A stretch of DNA of 41,674 nucleotides from Bacteroidales bacterium (GTDB lineage: Bacteria; Bacteroidota; Bacteroidia; Bacteroidales; Tenuifilaceae), in the NCBI GenBank assembly GCA_025361485.1, contig JANYLA010000011.1:1-41674 (forward strand), in the 5' to 3' direction. Positions 16,867-25,459 of the stretch are shown here, in pieces (positions within the stretch are counted from its first letter, which is position 1; each line of letters begins with the position of its first letter). The notes beneath the pieces were generated by a model that did not search any database, had not been told where the DNA came from, and was given only the letters and a program-made list of their open reading frames with translations. Both the position numbers and the translations under genes were made by a program.

Positions 16867-18900
16867 TTATTTTACTGTTGATCCATTATCTACACTTTCG
16901 CCAGGAAGAATAAACCTAAGTTTGCCATCAGCATTCTCAGCCATTAGAATCATTCCGTGCGATTCAATGCCTTTGATCTTCCGTGGTTCGAGATTAACAA
17001 GTATGGCAACCTGCTTATTTATTACCTCCTCAGGTGTAAAATGCTCCGCAATGCCTGACACCACAGTACGTTTATCGATGCCAGTATCAATTAAAAGTTT
17101 CATCAACTTTTGGGTTTTTGGAACCCTTTCAGCCTCGAGAACAGTGCCTATCCGGATATCCATCTTTGAGAACTCCTCGTAGCTGATATTCGGTTTCTGA
17201 GGCTCAACCTTTATGTTTATTTTCTCATTTGCAGCCTTCGTTGCTTCGAGTTTTGCTAGCTGAACATTTATTGCATCATCTTCAATTTTATCGAATAACA
17301 ATTCGGGTTGGTTTAACTGATGTCCAGTTGCGAGAATATCGCTGGCCCCTGCCCTATTCCAATCACAATCTTGCAGATTAATCATTCTCCTTAGCTTTTC
17401 GGCAGAGAAAGGTAGGAATGGTTGTAAAAGAATCGAAAGATTAGCGGTTATCTGCAATGAGATATTCAAGATTGTAGCAACTCGCTCAGGTTGATCTTTG
17501 TATAGTTTCCAAGGTTCAGTATCAGCAAGGTATTTATTTCCTAAACGAGCCAGATTCATTGCCTCTTTAAGCGCATCGCGGAAACGGAAATTCTCAAGAT
17601 TATACTCAATGGCTTCCTTGATCTTTGGAATTTCGGCTAATGTAGCGTTATCAAAATCGGTTAATGCATTGCATGCAGGAATTTTTCCCTCAAAGTACTT
17701 TTGAGTAAGCACCATTGCCCTGTTTACAAAGTTCCCAAGAATAGCAACAAGTTCGCTATTGTTACGACCTTGAAAATCCTTCCATGTGAAGTCGTTATCC
17801 TTAGTCTCTGGCATGTTAGCAGCAAGAGTGTAACGTAATACATCCTGCTTATTTGGGAATTCTACAAGATATTCGTGAAGCCAAACAGCCCAATTGCGCG
17901 AGGTTGAAATCTTATCGCCCTCAAGATTTAGGAACTCATTGGCAGGAACATTATCAGGTAGATTATAACTGCCCTCTGCCTTTAGCATAGCGGGGAATAC
18001 AATACAATGGAAAACAATATTATCCTTGCCGATGAAGTGAATCATACGAGTTTCAGGATCTTTCCAATATTTTTCCCAATCAGGAGTTAACTCCTTGGTG
18101 GCTGATATATATCCAATAGGTGCATCAAACCAAACGTACAAAACTTTGCCCGTTGCGCCATCAACAGGAACAGGAACGCCCCAATCCAAATCGCGGCTAA
18201 CGGCACGAGGTTGCAATCCTTGGTCGAGCCAGCTCTTACACTGCCCGTAAACGTTGTTCTTCCACTCTTTATGATCCTCAAGAATCCATTTTTCGAGGAA
18301 CTGCTGATAGCTATCGAGGGGCAAAAACCAATGCTTGGTCTCCTTCAAAATTGGTTTTGATCCACTTAGAGTTGAGCTAGGATTAATTAGATCGGTAGCA
18401 TTAAGGCTTGTTCCGCACTTTTCGCACTGATCTCCATAAGCACGCTCATTCGAGCAATGAGGGCAAGTTCCTGTAATGTAACGGTCGGCAAGAAATTGAC
18501 TAACCTCCTGATCGTAATACTGCTCAGTGGTCTTCTCTATAAAAGCACCATCGTCGTAAAGCTTCCTAAAAAATTCCGATGCAGTTTGATAATGCACCTT
18601 TGATGATGTTCTAGAGTATATGTCGAATGAAATACCAAAATCTTTAAATGATTGCTTGATCATACCGTTATACTTATCAACCACCTGCTGAGGAGAAACA
18701 CCTTCCTGTCGTGCCTTGATTGTAATAGGTACGCCGTGCTCATCGGAACCGCAAACCGAAATAACATCTACTCCTTTCATTCGAAGATATCTTGTATAAA
18801 TATCCGAAGGAATATAAACACCGGCTAAATGCCCAATGTGTATTGGCCCGTTGGCGTATGGCAGGGCAGATGTAATTAAGTAGCGCTTGAAAGTCTTCAT
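16867..18900 (-). CDS. metG: Methionyl-tRNA synthetase
   Basis: This 677-aa enzyme attaches methionine to tRNA-Met in the cytoplasm. The class I HIGH motif is HIGH at residues 21-24 ([14 protein letters not shown]). The second signature appears as KISTS ([10 protein letters not shown]) instead of KMSKS, a form I associate with Bacteroidota MetRS. A zinc knuckle with four cysteines (CPHC...CEKCG, about 145-161) identifies the E. coli-like MetG1 type. The C-terminal 100 residues form the EMAP/Trbp111-like tRNA-binding and dimerisation domain ([28 protein letters not shown]). The length is typical and nothing is missing. It is divergent from the LD-carboxypeptidase gene and convergent with the ligase fusion. 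Confidence 0.97.
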   Translation of the reverse strand: MKTFKRYLITSALPYANGPIHIGHLAGVYIPSDIYTRYLRMKGVDVISVCGSDEHGVPITIKARQEGVSPQQVVDKYNGMIKQSFKDFGISFDIYSRTSSKVHYQTASEFFRKLYDDGAFIEKTTEQYYDQEVSQFLADRYITGTCPHCSNERAYGDQCEKCGTSLNATDLINPSSTLSGSKPILKETKHWFLPLDSYQQFLEKWILEDHKEWKNNVYGQCKSWLDQGLQPRAVSRDLDWGVPVPVDGATGKVLYVWFDAPIGYISATKELTPDWEKYWKDPETRMIHFIGKDNIVFHCIVFPAMLKAEGSYNLPDNVPANEFLNLEGDKISTSRNWAVWLHEYLVEFPNKQDVLRYTLAANMPETKDNDFTWKDFQGRNNSELVAILGNFVNRAMVLTQKYFEGKIPACNALTDFDNATLAEIPKIKEAIEYNLENFRFRDALKEAMNLARLGNKYLADTEPWKLYKDQPERVATILNISLQITANLSILLQPFLPFSAEKLRRMINLQDCDWNRAGASDILATGHQLNQPELLFDKIEDDAINVQLAKLEATKAANEKINIKVEPQKPNISYEEFSKMDIRIGTVLEAERVPKTQKLMKLLIDTGIDKRTVVSGIAEHFTPEEVINKQVAILVNLEPRKIKGIESHGMILMAENADGKLRFILPGESVDNGSTVK

Positions 18901-19047
18901 ACAAAAAATATATCGTTAAACTTAAAAAACAAGCCCGGGAAACAGGCTTTCAGCTTTTATCTCCAATCGAATCAAAAATCAACGGAAATAGTTACCTTTA
19001 TGGTACAAATAGGCAACAAATATACTAACTATTTTCCTACCATTGAA

Positions 19048-20001
19048 ATGGAAAATATCACTCCTCCCCCGCTTAAAGTTGGCGACTGCATAGGCATTAT
19101 TGCCCCTGCACGTAAGGTTTTGCAGCAGGAAATTCATCCAGCAATAAAATTTCTTAACGGAAAAGGGTTTATGGTAAAAACCTCTCCTCATCTATACGCT
19201 TCGCACCATCAGTTTGCAGGAACAGAAGAACAACGCGCAAACGATTTCATGGAGATGATTGAGGACAAATCAGTCAAAGCAATTTTTTGTGCTCGGGGTG
19301 GCTACGGCTCAATTCGATTGCTCGACCATATGAATTTTCGTAAGCTACAACAATTCCCCAAATGGGTTGTTGGTTATAGTGATATTACGGTTTTTCACGG
19401 ATTACTGAATGGTTGGTATGGAATTGAAACGATACATGGGCCAATGCCTTTCAACTTCCCATCCGATGGAACCGGAAATGAATCGCTCGAATGCCTCCTT
19501 AGCGTTTTAATGGGAGAAAATCCAAAGTATCACGTTGAGCCAAACCCTTATAACAAGCACGGAAAAGCAACTGGCCACTTAATTGGAGGAAACCTCTCAA
19601 TTTTGTACAGCTTATCGGGTACCGATGCAGATATTAACCCACAAGGAAAGATCCTTTTTATTGAAGACCTTGATGAATACCTCTACCATATCGACCGAAT
19701 GTTAATGAACCTAAAGCATTGTGGTAAACTAAAAAGTATTGCTGGTTTAATTGTTGGTGGCTTAACCGATATGAAGGACAATCATATCCCCTTCGGTTTT
19801 ACCTCTCACGAAATTGTGACCAACGCTCTTAAGGAGTACAATATTCCTATATGTTTCGATTTCCCCGCAGGGCATGTAGATCCAAATCTTTCCTTAATAA
19901 TGGGTCGGCACGTTCACCTTGAGGTAAATGGAAATGGATCAACCATTACATTCGAAGAACCGGCTATTGTTCAATCTTTTGATAGCCAAGAGGAATCTTA
20001 A
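19048..20001 (+). CDS. S66-family LD-carboxypeptidase
   Basis: This protein of about 317 aa belongs to peptidase family S66 (muramoyltetrapeptide LD-carboxypeptidase and MccF-like enzymes). LdcA removes the terminal D-Ala from cytoplasmic tetrapeptides during peptidoglycan recycling. The family opening LKVGDCIGIIAPA is present, as are FCARGGYGSIRLLD, the nucleophile motif GYSDIT (Ser), the catalytic Glu in LFIEDLDEYLYHIDRM and the catalytic His in PAGHVDPN. I start it at the ATG at 19048 (MENITPPPLKVGD), where S66 proteins normally begin. The earlier in-frame ATG at 19000 overlaps a tacctttа-like -7 box (18993-19000). It has no signal peptide, which fits the cytoplasmic recycling role. Its last 38 nt overlap the 3' end of the convergent DUF4412-like gene. 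Confidence 0.9.
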   Translation: MENITPPPLKVGDCIGIIAPARKVLQQEIHPAIKFLNGKGFMVKTSPHLYASHHQFAGTEEQRANDFMEMIEDKSVKAIFCARGGYGSIRLLDHMNFRKLQQFPKWVVGYSDITVFHGLLNGWYGIETIHGPMPFNFPSDGTGNESLECLLSVLMGENPKYHVEPNPYNKHGKATGHLIGGNLSILYSLSGTDADINPQGKILFIEDLDEYLYHIDRMLMNLKHCGKLKSIAGLIVGGLTDMKDNHIPFGFTSHEIVTNALKEYNIPICFDFPAGHVDPNLSLIMGRHVHLEVNGNGSTITFEEPAIVQSFDSQEES

Positions 20002-20614
20002 AAACGCTATCGTTTAGAGTGGTTTCAGATATTGCTGTAACCAGTACTTTCATCTTCTCTTTCCGAAGCAGCGTGCGTTCAACAACAAGCATTGGAAAAA
20101 GCCCCTTAACATCAGGAAAATAGGAGAATATGTCAATATCGGGTTTTACTTTACGCAATATTTTATTCATAACCATAAAGAAATCAAAATCCTTTTCAGC
20201 AACCCAATAGGCCACCTCTGTATCACGGGCAATACTCTTCACCCTCATTTGGCAGCAGTTCTGCCCATCAAGTATCATTCTATTCTCTGTATTTATGGTA
20301 GTAGCATCATCATTTGGTTTTTGAATGGCCCTACTAGGGCTTAACTCATAAAATAGTTTATGCCTTGGCGATAATGCAAGTACTTTTTCAGACTCAAGAT
20401 TTATTATATACATGCTTATCAAATTTTTTTTACAATCAAACTCATCGAGTCTTACCAAATTTCCACGAACCTGAATGGTAACGAAAGAAGTATCGTATAT
20501 AGTTTCCTTTTTCAACTTGATGCTTCCCTCAAATTTGTATAAATTTGAAGATGCCTTGACCGCTAACGTAAGGATTATTATTAGATGCAATATGATTAAC
20601 CGTCTTAGCATCAA
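19964..20614 (-). CDS. Exported DUF4412-like protein
   Basis: This 216-aa protein has an N-terminal signal peptide (about residues 1-22, strongly hydrophobic and ending KASS). The rest is beta-rich with alternating strands such as VTIQVRGNLVRLDEF, MYIINLESEKVLALSP and ENRMILDGQNCCQMRVKS. These resemble the DUF4412 layout, a LolA-like fold of periplasmic proteins that report a molecule's state by repeated short strands. A CC pair sits in the middle. I do not know its function. The gene stands alone and its 3' end overlaps that of the convergent S66 gene by 38 nt, which is enough for both transcripts to be complementary at their ends. Confidence 0.65.
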   Translation of the reverse strand: MMLRRLIILHLIIILTLAVKASSNLYKFEGSIKLKKETIYDTSFVTIQVRGNLVRLDEFDCKKNLISMYIINLESEKVLALSPRHKLFYELSPSRAIQKPNDDATTINTENRMILDGQNCCQMRVKSIARDTEVAYWVAEKDFDFFMVMNKILRKVKPDIDIFSYFPDVKGLFPMLVVERTLLRKEKMKVLVTAISETTLNDSVFKIPLGYQKIEQ

Positions 20615-20688
20615 TTATTTATTTGATTTTTTCTTTTGATGAATACACGTATTATATCGTTTAAAGTAACTATTAGTTACATAGATAG

Positions 20689-21069
20689 ATGAAAAAAGAA
20701 GGTGATCTTAATCATTCCCTTGAATTAGGAAAAAAAGGAGAAGCAATTGCTGCTGAATTTCTTTCTAAAAATGGCTATAAAATCCGACATAAGAATTGGC
20801 ATTTCGGCCATAAAGAGTTGGATATAGTTACAACATACAATGAAATGTTAGTCATCGTTGAGGTAAAAACTCGTTGGACTAATTATTGGGAGGAGCCGAA
20901 GGAATCCGTTCGTCGTAAGAAACAAAGATTTATCATTGAAGCAGCCGAAGCGTATGTTCAAGAATACAATTTAAACACGGATGTTCAGTTTGATATTATA
21001 TCAATTATTCTTCAGGAGGATAAGTATGAAATTGAACATATACAGGATGCGTTTCAGCCTCAATTCTAA
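20689..21069 (+). CDS. YraN family (UPF0102) endonuclease-like protein
   Basis: This 126-aa cytoplasmic protein of the YraN/UPF0102 family has a restriction-endonuclease-like fold. The signature is complete: LGKKGEAIAAEFLSKNGY at the N-terminus, then GHKELDIV with the catalytic-type Asp, and VIVEVKTR with the Glu-x-Lys pair. FDIISI follows near the end. The family is widespread and often sits near rnhB or tRNA and ribosome genes, but its true substrate is uncertain (Holliday-junction-like or damaged DNA has been proposed). It is followed after 46 nt by the MmcQ/YjbR gene on the same strand, so the pair is probably co-transcribed. Nothing in the sequence shows regulation. Confidence 0.92.
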   Translation: MKKEGDLNHSLELGKKGEAIAAEFLSKNGYKIRHKNWHFGHKELDIVTTYNEMLVIVEVKTRWTNYWEEPKESVRRKKQRFIIEAAEAYVQEYNLNTDVQFDIISIILQEDKYEIEHIQDAFQPQF

Positions 21070-21115
21070 GTTATAAGTGAAAAACGAATAGTGAAAAAAT
21101 AAAAACTCTTTTAAC

Positions 21116-21469
21116 ATGAACATTGAGGAACTAAGAGATTATTGCATTTCAAAGAAAGGGGTAACCGAGAGCTTCCCCTTCGATGAGGTTACCCTTGTTT
21201 TTAAAGTGGGCAACAAAATGTTTGCACTTACCAATCTCGATGGAGAGCCAAGCATTAACCTTAAATGCGATCCTGAACGAGCTATCGAGCTGCGTGAGCA
21301 GTATTCGTCCATAATTCCTGGGTACCATATGAATAAAACACATTGGAACACAGTAATTATTGACAGTTCAATCCCTATTAAACTGCTGACAGAATTAATT
21401 GATCATTCCTATAAATTGATACTCGATTCGTTGCCAAAAGCAAAAAGAGAGAGCATAATAAATAGCTAA
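21116..21469 (+). CDS. MmcQ/YjbR family protein
   Basis: This 117-aa protein belongs to the MmcQ/YjbR family, a double-wing fold sometimes annotated as DNA-binding. Family landmarks are CISKKGVTESFPFDEVTLVFKVGNK near the N-terminus (Phe-Pro-Phe/Asp), NLKCDPERA in the middle, and GYHMNKTHWNTV followed by a C-terminal helical end with DHSYKLI. Length is typical. Direct evidence for DNA binding or for a particular role is thin across the family. The preceding gene (YraN family, 46 nt away) is on the same strand. No ribosome site is obvious, as is usual for this phylum. Confidence 0.9.
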   Translation: MNIEELRDYCISKKGVTESFPFDEVTLVFKVGNKMFALTNLDGEPSINLKCDPERAIELREQYSSIIPGYHMNKTHWNTVIIDSSIPIKLLTELIDHSYKLILDSLPKAKRESIINS

Positions 21470-21559
21470 TCATTTTTTTAAACTATTTTTGGTACGTAAC
21501 TTGTAATAAGGTTTTACACTGTTCCTGATTTAAACGAATTATTATAAAATTCAAATACT

Positions 21560-22405
21560 ATGAAAACAACTACTTGCATTCTCGTTTTCCTTTTACTTCT
21601 AGGTGTTGGCGCTCAGGCGCAAGATACGTATAACGTAACAAGAGTAAATGGAAATGTAACATTTGCAAAATCCGGAAAACCTGTAAAACCGGGCGATGTG
21701 CTAAATCCTAATGATCAAGTTAAATTTGAAAATTTCGATGCCTACGTTATTTCCATCAATCAGAAGATGGCTCGTTTTATGCTTAAGCTTAATCCTCCAC
21801 AAACCAATGTTACAAAACAAAATCAGGTTTTAACTGCAACCGTAAGGGATATTGCTTTAGTAACAAAGCGTAGAAGTTTAATGTCGGTTAGGTTTAACCC
21901 TAACGAGAAAGAGGTAACCGATTTGAAGAACTATTTTGGAACCGATAAGTTCTCAATTATTGGCGATAATGTTGATATTGCTCTTAACTCGGCAAAATAT
22001 CCATTAAGCGATAACAAGTTTATTGTATTCCACTACAAGGTCAACAACAATCCTGTATCCAAAAAATTATCTTTCGATCAGCAAACAATAAAAATTGAAA
22101 AGGAGAATATCCTTTCGACCAAAGCTGGGAATATAAATGGGAATGAAGTTTCAGAACTATCGGTTTACCTATACGAAAAGTCAACCAAAGCAAGCGAAGA
22201 GATAACTAGGCTCACCCTTGTATTTGTTGATAAAGAAACGCTTAAGAATGAGTTTGCAACCATTCTTCCAATCCTAAAACGTCAGAAGATGAACGATGAA
22301 GCTATCAAGAAATACTTAATTGAATACTACTACGATTTCTATGGTGCAACCGATTCTAAAACCATTGATGCCTTCGCCGGAGAGGTTGTTAAAGCAAATC
22401 CTTAG
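21560..22405 (+). CDS. Exported protein of unknown function
   Basis: I do not recognise this 281-aa protein. It has a clear signal peptide (MKTTTCILVFLLLLGVGAQA, then QD). The N-terminal 60 mature residues (VTRVNGNVTFAKSGKPVKPGDVL and DQVKFENFDAYVISI) resemble the start of FecR-type or SH3-like beta domains. Two regions follow: a beta-rich middle (about 90-220) and a helical C-terminus (about 225-281; PILKRQKMNDEAIKKYLIEYYYDFYG). There is no lipobox or T9SS tail, so it is probably periplasmic. A strong terminator follows 22 nt after the stop. Its neighbours give no functional clue. Confidence 0.7.
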   Translation: MKTTTCILVFLLLLGVGAQAQDTYNVTRVNGNVTFAKSGKPVKPGDVLNPNDQVKFENFDAYVISINQKMARFMLKLNPPQTNVTKQNQVLTATVRDIALVTKRRSLMSVRFNPNEKEVTDLKNYFGTDKFSIIGDNVDIALNSAKYPLSDNKFIVFHYKVNNNPVSKKLSFDQQTIKIEKENILSTKAGNINGNEVSELSVYLYEKSTKASEEITRLTLVFVDKETLKNEFATILPILKRQKMNDEAIKKYLIEYYYDFYGATDSKTIDAFAGEVVKANP

Positions 22406-22427
22406 CAATATTTGAAATCACAATAAC

Positions 22428-22478
22428 ACAGCCAAAGCCCTATTTTGAAATAGAATAGAGTTTTGGCTGTTTTTTTTA
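22428..22478 (+). terminator. Rho-independent terminator
   Basis: The stem acagccaaa (22428-22436) pairs perfectly with tttggctgt (22462-22470) and is followed directly by eight more Ts. It ends transcription of the exported-protein gene. Confidence 0.85.
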
Positions 22479-22542
22479 ATATAAGTTGTAACCGACTCAC
22501 AATAGCATGCGTCATATGCAGTGAACTAAAAAATTTACTATT

Positions 22543-22896
22543 ATGGAAGAAAGTATGTGGGTACCAATTTTTGCAATGTTTACAACTTGTGGTACAACTT
22601 TTGGCTTGGTTTTCTATTATTTACACACTCGTAATAAGCAACGTCTTGCTATGCTTGAAAAGGGTGTTGATCCAAAAACATTTTGCCCAAGACCAACTGC
22701 AAATAAATACGCATCGCTTAAATGGAGTTTACTTTTAATCGGTGTTTCGCTAGGTTTGCTATTCGCATCAATTCTAGACTCAAACACAGAACTCAATGAG
22801 GGAGCTCAGTTTGCAATGGTGCTATTCTTTGGAGGTTTAGGGTTATTGGTTTACTATTTTATCATACGCAAGAATGATAAAGACGGAGATTTGTAA
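22543..22896 (+). CDS. Small membrane protein (DUF6249-like) of sigma-factor operon
   Basis: This 117-aa protein has three hydrophobic helices (about residues 6-26, 58-78 and 88-108). A short cytoplasmic segment after the first helix contains RLAMLEKGVDPKTF, a feature of the DUF6249-type family found beside ECF sigma genes in Bacteroidota. Its 3' end overlaps the sigma-factor gene by 23 nt in a different frame, so the two are translationally linked. It may help sense envelope state or stabilise the system, but that is inferred only from gene order. The start at 22543 is the first ATG after the preceding terminator. Confidence 0.75.
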   Translation: MEESMWVPIFAMFTTCGTTFGLVFYYLHTRNKQRLAMLEKGVDPKTFCPRPTANKYASLKWSLLLIGVSLGLLFASILDSNTELNEGAQFAMVLFFGGLGLLVYYFIIRKNDKDGDL

Positions 22897-23455
22897 ACTC
22901 TCCGATGAAGAGCTGATTACTCTTGTCGTAAAAAATCATCCCCGAGCCATGTCGCATATCATCGATAGGTACAAGGGGATGGTTTTTACCCTTTCGTTCC
23001 GTATCCTGAAAAACCAGCTCGATGCCGAGGAGGCGGCTCAGGATACCTTTATTAAGGCATTCAAAGCTATCAATACATTTCGATTCGATTGTAAATTTTC
23101 AACATGGCTCTACCGTATTTGCTACAATCATGCTGTATCAAAGGCAAGAGTTTACAAGCCCATACAGGTTGATGTAGATACAAAATTCGACCTACCAGTC
23201 GATACGCCCAATGCGCTCGATGGCTTATCAGCAAAGGATAGAAGCAAATATTTAAACAAGGCAATGGAGATGCTCGAATCGGAGGAATCGGCACTGCTTA
23301 CCCTCTACTATGTAGACGGGGAAAGCATTGACGATATTTCAGCGATAACTAATCTTTCGGAATCGAATGTTAAGGTGAAACTTCATCGAGGAAGAAAGAA
23401 ACTTTATACATACCTTAGTATTTTGCTTAAGGAAGAGGTTTCAATGTTACTTTAA
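22874..23455 (+). CDS. ECF-type RNA polymerase sigma factor
   Basis: This 193-aa sigma-70-family factor has region 2 (about residues 25-90; IIDRYKGMVFTLSFRILKN, DAEEAAQDTFIKAFKAI, STWLYRICYNHAVSKAR) and region 4 (about 125-185; LLTLYYVDGESIDDISAITNLSESNVKVKLHRGRKKL) but no regions 1.1 or 3. This is the ECF plan. It directs RNA polymerase to a small set of promoters, usually in response to envelope stress. It overlaps the upstream membrane-protein gene by 23 nt and lies 12 nt before a small membrane protein that could be its anti-sigma factor. Its targets are not visible here. Confidence 0.95.
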   Translation: MIKTEICKLSDEELITLVVKNHPRAMSHIIDRYKGMVFTLSFRILKNQLDAEEAAQDTFIKAFKAINTFRFDCKFSTWLYRICYNHAVSKARVYKPIQVDVDTKFDLPVDTPNALDGLSAKDRSKYLNKAMEMLESEESALLTLYYVDGESIDDISAITNLSESNVKVKLHRGRKKLYTYLSILLKEEVSMLL

Positions 23456-23467
23456 TACCTATTATAT

Positions 23468-23875
23468 ATGAATAACGATTTTAACAGTATCGGTAAGGAG
23501 AACGATGGGCTACAGGATGATTGGCTCACCCAAAACCTTAATATTACCCAGCTTGAACCATCAACGGACTTCACCCAAAAGGTGATGGAGCAAATCGAGA
23601 TTAAACCAAGTTCGCTTAATGGTTCGCCCCTCTTTTGGATACTTGTAACTATACCTGGAGTTATTTTACTATGGTTAATCCTTTTTACGCTTGGCACATT
23701 GAATAGCAACTATCTAAGTTTCATACCCAAAGTCGCTAACCTGATATCAATATATGCCTTAAGCAAGTATGTTCTGATGATTACTTTTGGAGGTCTCTTT
23801 TTTATTGGTGTTGACCATTTTATTAATAAGCGATTATCACATCGGGAGTCCTATTTTAGCTTTTTGTTGGTGTAA
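23468..23875 (+). CDS. Small membrane protein, possible anti-sigma factor
   Basis: This 135-aa protein has a polar N-terminus of about 55 residues (DFTQKVMEQIEIKPSS), a layout like the short cytoplasmic part of anti-sigma factors. Two transmembrane helices follow (about 56-78 and 97-117). It starts 12 nt after the ECF sigma gene. The gene order and FTQKVMEQI segment fit a sigma-binding membrane protein, but I do not see a ZAS zinc motif (HxxxCxxC), so it would be an atypical or different class. There is little periplasmic sequence that could serve as a sensor. The hairpin repeat at 23892-23938 follows its stop. Confidence 0.6.
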   Translation: MNNDFNSIGKENDGLQDDWLTQNLNITQLEPSTDFTQKVMEQIEIKPSSLNGSPLFWILVTIPGVILLWLILFTLGTLNSNYLSFIPKVANLISIYALSKYVLMITFGGLFFIGVDHFINKRLSHRESYFSFLLV

Positions 23876-23891
23876 TTTTAGAAGAGCAAAG

Positions 23892-23938
23892 AAACCAGAA
23901 ACCTGACAGGCCATAAGGACCTGTCAGGTTTCTGGTTT
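23892..23938. repeat. Hairpin repeat, copy 1 ('acctgacagg' family)
   Basis: A perfect 19-bp stem, aaaccagaaacctgacagg (23892-23910) against its reverse complement at 23920-23938, has a 9-nt loop. It follows the sigma operon's last stop by 16 nt and marks the left edge of the accessory islet. No T-run follows. A related tail, tttaacccc, recurs after copy 2. Confidence 0.85.
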
Positions 23939-24016
23939 AACCCCACTTTTGGGTGAACGCGAATATGCCTTTCGGAAGCATTGCTATGAAATGGGAAAAA
24001 CACTACATTTGTGGTT

Positions 24017-24412
24017 ATGAAGACAAAAGAAGAACATATTGGTTATTGGATTGAACAATCCAACGATGATTGGAGGGCTGTTAATACTCTATTCAACGGA
24101 AAGAATTATTTACAATCTCTTTTTTTTGCTCATTTAGTAGTTGAAAAGTTATGTAAATCATTATAGATAAAGCATAATGAAGTAAATGTTCCACCCAGAA
24201 CTCACAACCTTATACATCTTCTTTCTGCAACTCCAATTCAATTAACCGATGACCGAAGTGAATTTATTTTAAGCCTGAATAGATTTCAACTTGAAGGGCG
24301 TTATCCTGACTACCTAACGAAAATGCACAATATATGTAACGAGTATTTTACGAGATCAATGTTAGATAAAACCAATGAATTACGGATATGGTTAATAGAG
24401 AAATTGCAATAA
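24017..24412 (+). pseudogene. HEPN-domain protein with internal amber stop
   Basis: From the ATG at 24017 the frame is open and reads as a COG2250-type HEPN protein of about 131 codons, except for a TAG at 24164-24166 (codon 50). Before it: GYWIEQSNDDWRAVNTLF and FFAHLVVEKLCKSL. After it: IKHNEVNVPPRTHNLIHLL, FILSLNRFQLEGRYPDY and a helical end. Family members usually have Trp or another residue here, and a single base change (tgg to tag) would explain the stop. HEPN proteins of this class pair with a nucleotidyltransferase as toxin/antitoxin-like modules; the partner gene follows and overlaps its last 25 nt. A sequencing error remains possible. With the stop real, the protein would be cut to 49 residues and inactive. 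Confidence 0.8.
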
Positions 24413-24699
24413 ATACAGCCCAATCATTTATTAATGATTGCAAATCTAGTGGCTTAACCTTTTATAAGGTGCTTTTGTTTGGTTCAACTGTGAAAAACAA
24501 TGCGCATGAATGGTCAGATATTGACTTATTGCTTATTTCAGACCAGTTTGGCGACAATATATTTGAAAATCTGAAATTGTATTCCAGAATAAATATTAAG
24601 TATCCAATAATTGAAACCCACCCATATCCTACGAAATATTATAAAGAAGGCGATGACTTTATAAATGAGATAAGCAAAGAAAGTATCGAAATAGCATAA
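24388..24699 (+). CDS. MNT-type nucleotidyltransferase (HEPN partner)
   Basis: This 103-aa minimal nucleotidyltransferase has the polymerase-beta signature KVLLFGSTVKNNAHEWSDIDLLLIS (as GS followed by DxD, about residues 31-47). The rest is a short helix-strand end with EISKESIEI. Proteins of this family act with HEPN partners: in the studied MntA/HepT pairs the MNT protein transfers AMP to the HEPN RNase and silences it. The gene overlaps the HEPN frame by 25 nt, typical of coupled pairs. The MNT gene looks intact although the HEPN frame has a stop. Confidence 0.88.
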   Translation: MVNREIAINTAQSFINDCKSSGLTFYKVLLFGSTVKNNAHEWSDIDLLLISDQFGDNIFENLKLYSRINIKYPIIETHPYPTKYYKEGDDFINEISKESIEIA

Positions 24700-24768
24700 A
24701 TCGCCTATACCCAGCAGCGCTCACCCAATCAGGGCAGTTTTTGATAAAAAATTTTTTTCAGTATTTGA

Positions 24769-24799
24769 AACCTGACAGGTCTTAAAGACCTGTCAGGTT
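24769..24799. repeat. Hairpin repeat, copy 2
   Basis: Perfect 15-bp arms, aacctgacaggtctt (24769-24783) and its complement (24785-24799), meet with almost no loop. It is the same family as the copies at 23892 and 26620 and lies between the MNT gene and the convergent ORF6N gene, where it could serve as a two-way terminator. Confidence 0.85.
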
Positions 24800-24855
24800 C
24801 TTGTTTTAACCCAATGTTTGCTAGTTTACATACCGATGGCAAAGCAAGACGTTAT

Positions 24856-25404
24856 CTAATCGGTTTTTGGTTTATAGCCTAATGGTTTTCGATTTTTATA
24901 TTCTAGATCTTCCTGTTTGGCTTGTTCTAATTGCTTAAGATATTCAAAGATTAACATAAATTTGTTGTCATGTTCGCCAAGTAGGGTTTTTATATGATCG
25001 ATCTCATGTTTAAAATCCTTTTGTAACAGAAGCATCTTTCTAAGAATTGTAAAAGTTCTTATTATTGCAATATTTATTTCAATTGCTTTTTTACTCTTTA
25101 AAACACTCGAAAGCATTGCAACACCATTTTCTGTAAAAGCAAATGGAACAGCACCACCAAGATGCTTTTTAGAAGGTATCACATTTTGTGATACCATATT
25201 TTCAATCTCAGCATCAGTAAGCTTATACATGAAGTCATCGGGAAAACGATCTGCATTCCTACGAACTGCTTGCTTTAATGCTCTTGTTTCAACCTCATAA
25301 AGTTCTGCAAGATGAATATCAAGTATTACTTTTTCCTCTCTAATAGTAATAATTTTACTTGCTATTATTGCCTCTTGCTGTAAAGATTTATTGGTTGTTG
25401 ACAT
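24856..25404 (-). CDS. ORF6N-domain DNA-binding protein
   Basis: This 182-aa protein starts at the ATG at 25404 (MSTTNKSLQQE). An upstream in-frame Met at 25518 would add 38 unlike residues and lies above a good promoter. The N-terminal half is an ORF6N domain (about residues 10-100; ILDIHLAELYEVETRALKQAVRRN, RFPDDFMYKLT, PFAFTENGVAMLSSVL), a KilA-N-related module found in phage and mobile-element proteins. The C-terminal half is helical, with a coiled-coil-like end. The domain is thought to bind DNA; its role in bacterial copies is unknown. It is typical of accessory regions and sits alone, reading toward the MNT gene. Confidence 0.88.
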   Translation of the reverse strand: MSTTNKSLQQEAIIASKIITIREEKVILDIHLAELYEVETRALKQAVRRNADRFPDDFMYKLTDAEIENMVSQNVIPSKKHLGGAVPFAFTENGVAMLSSVLKSKKAIEINIAIIRTFTILRKMLLLQKDFKHEIDHIKTLLGEHDNKFMLIFEYLKQLEQAKQEDLEYKNRKPLGYKPKTD

Positions 25405-25428
25405 CTCTTTAGAGTGTGTTGTTTTAGC

Positions 25429-25459
25429 GAATTTAGTATTTTTCGCTATACAATGCAAT
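25429..25459 (-). promoter_or_regulatory. Candidate promoter of the ORF6N gene
   Basis: Read on the minus strand, attg (25459-25456) is separated by 19 nt from taaattcg (25436-25429). This fits the Bacteroidota layout TTG-N19-21-TAnnTTTG with one mismatch in the -7 box. It lies 24 nt before the ATG at 25404 and downstream of the alternative start at 25518, which supports the shorter protein. Confidence 0.5.
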
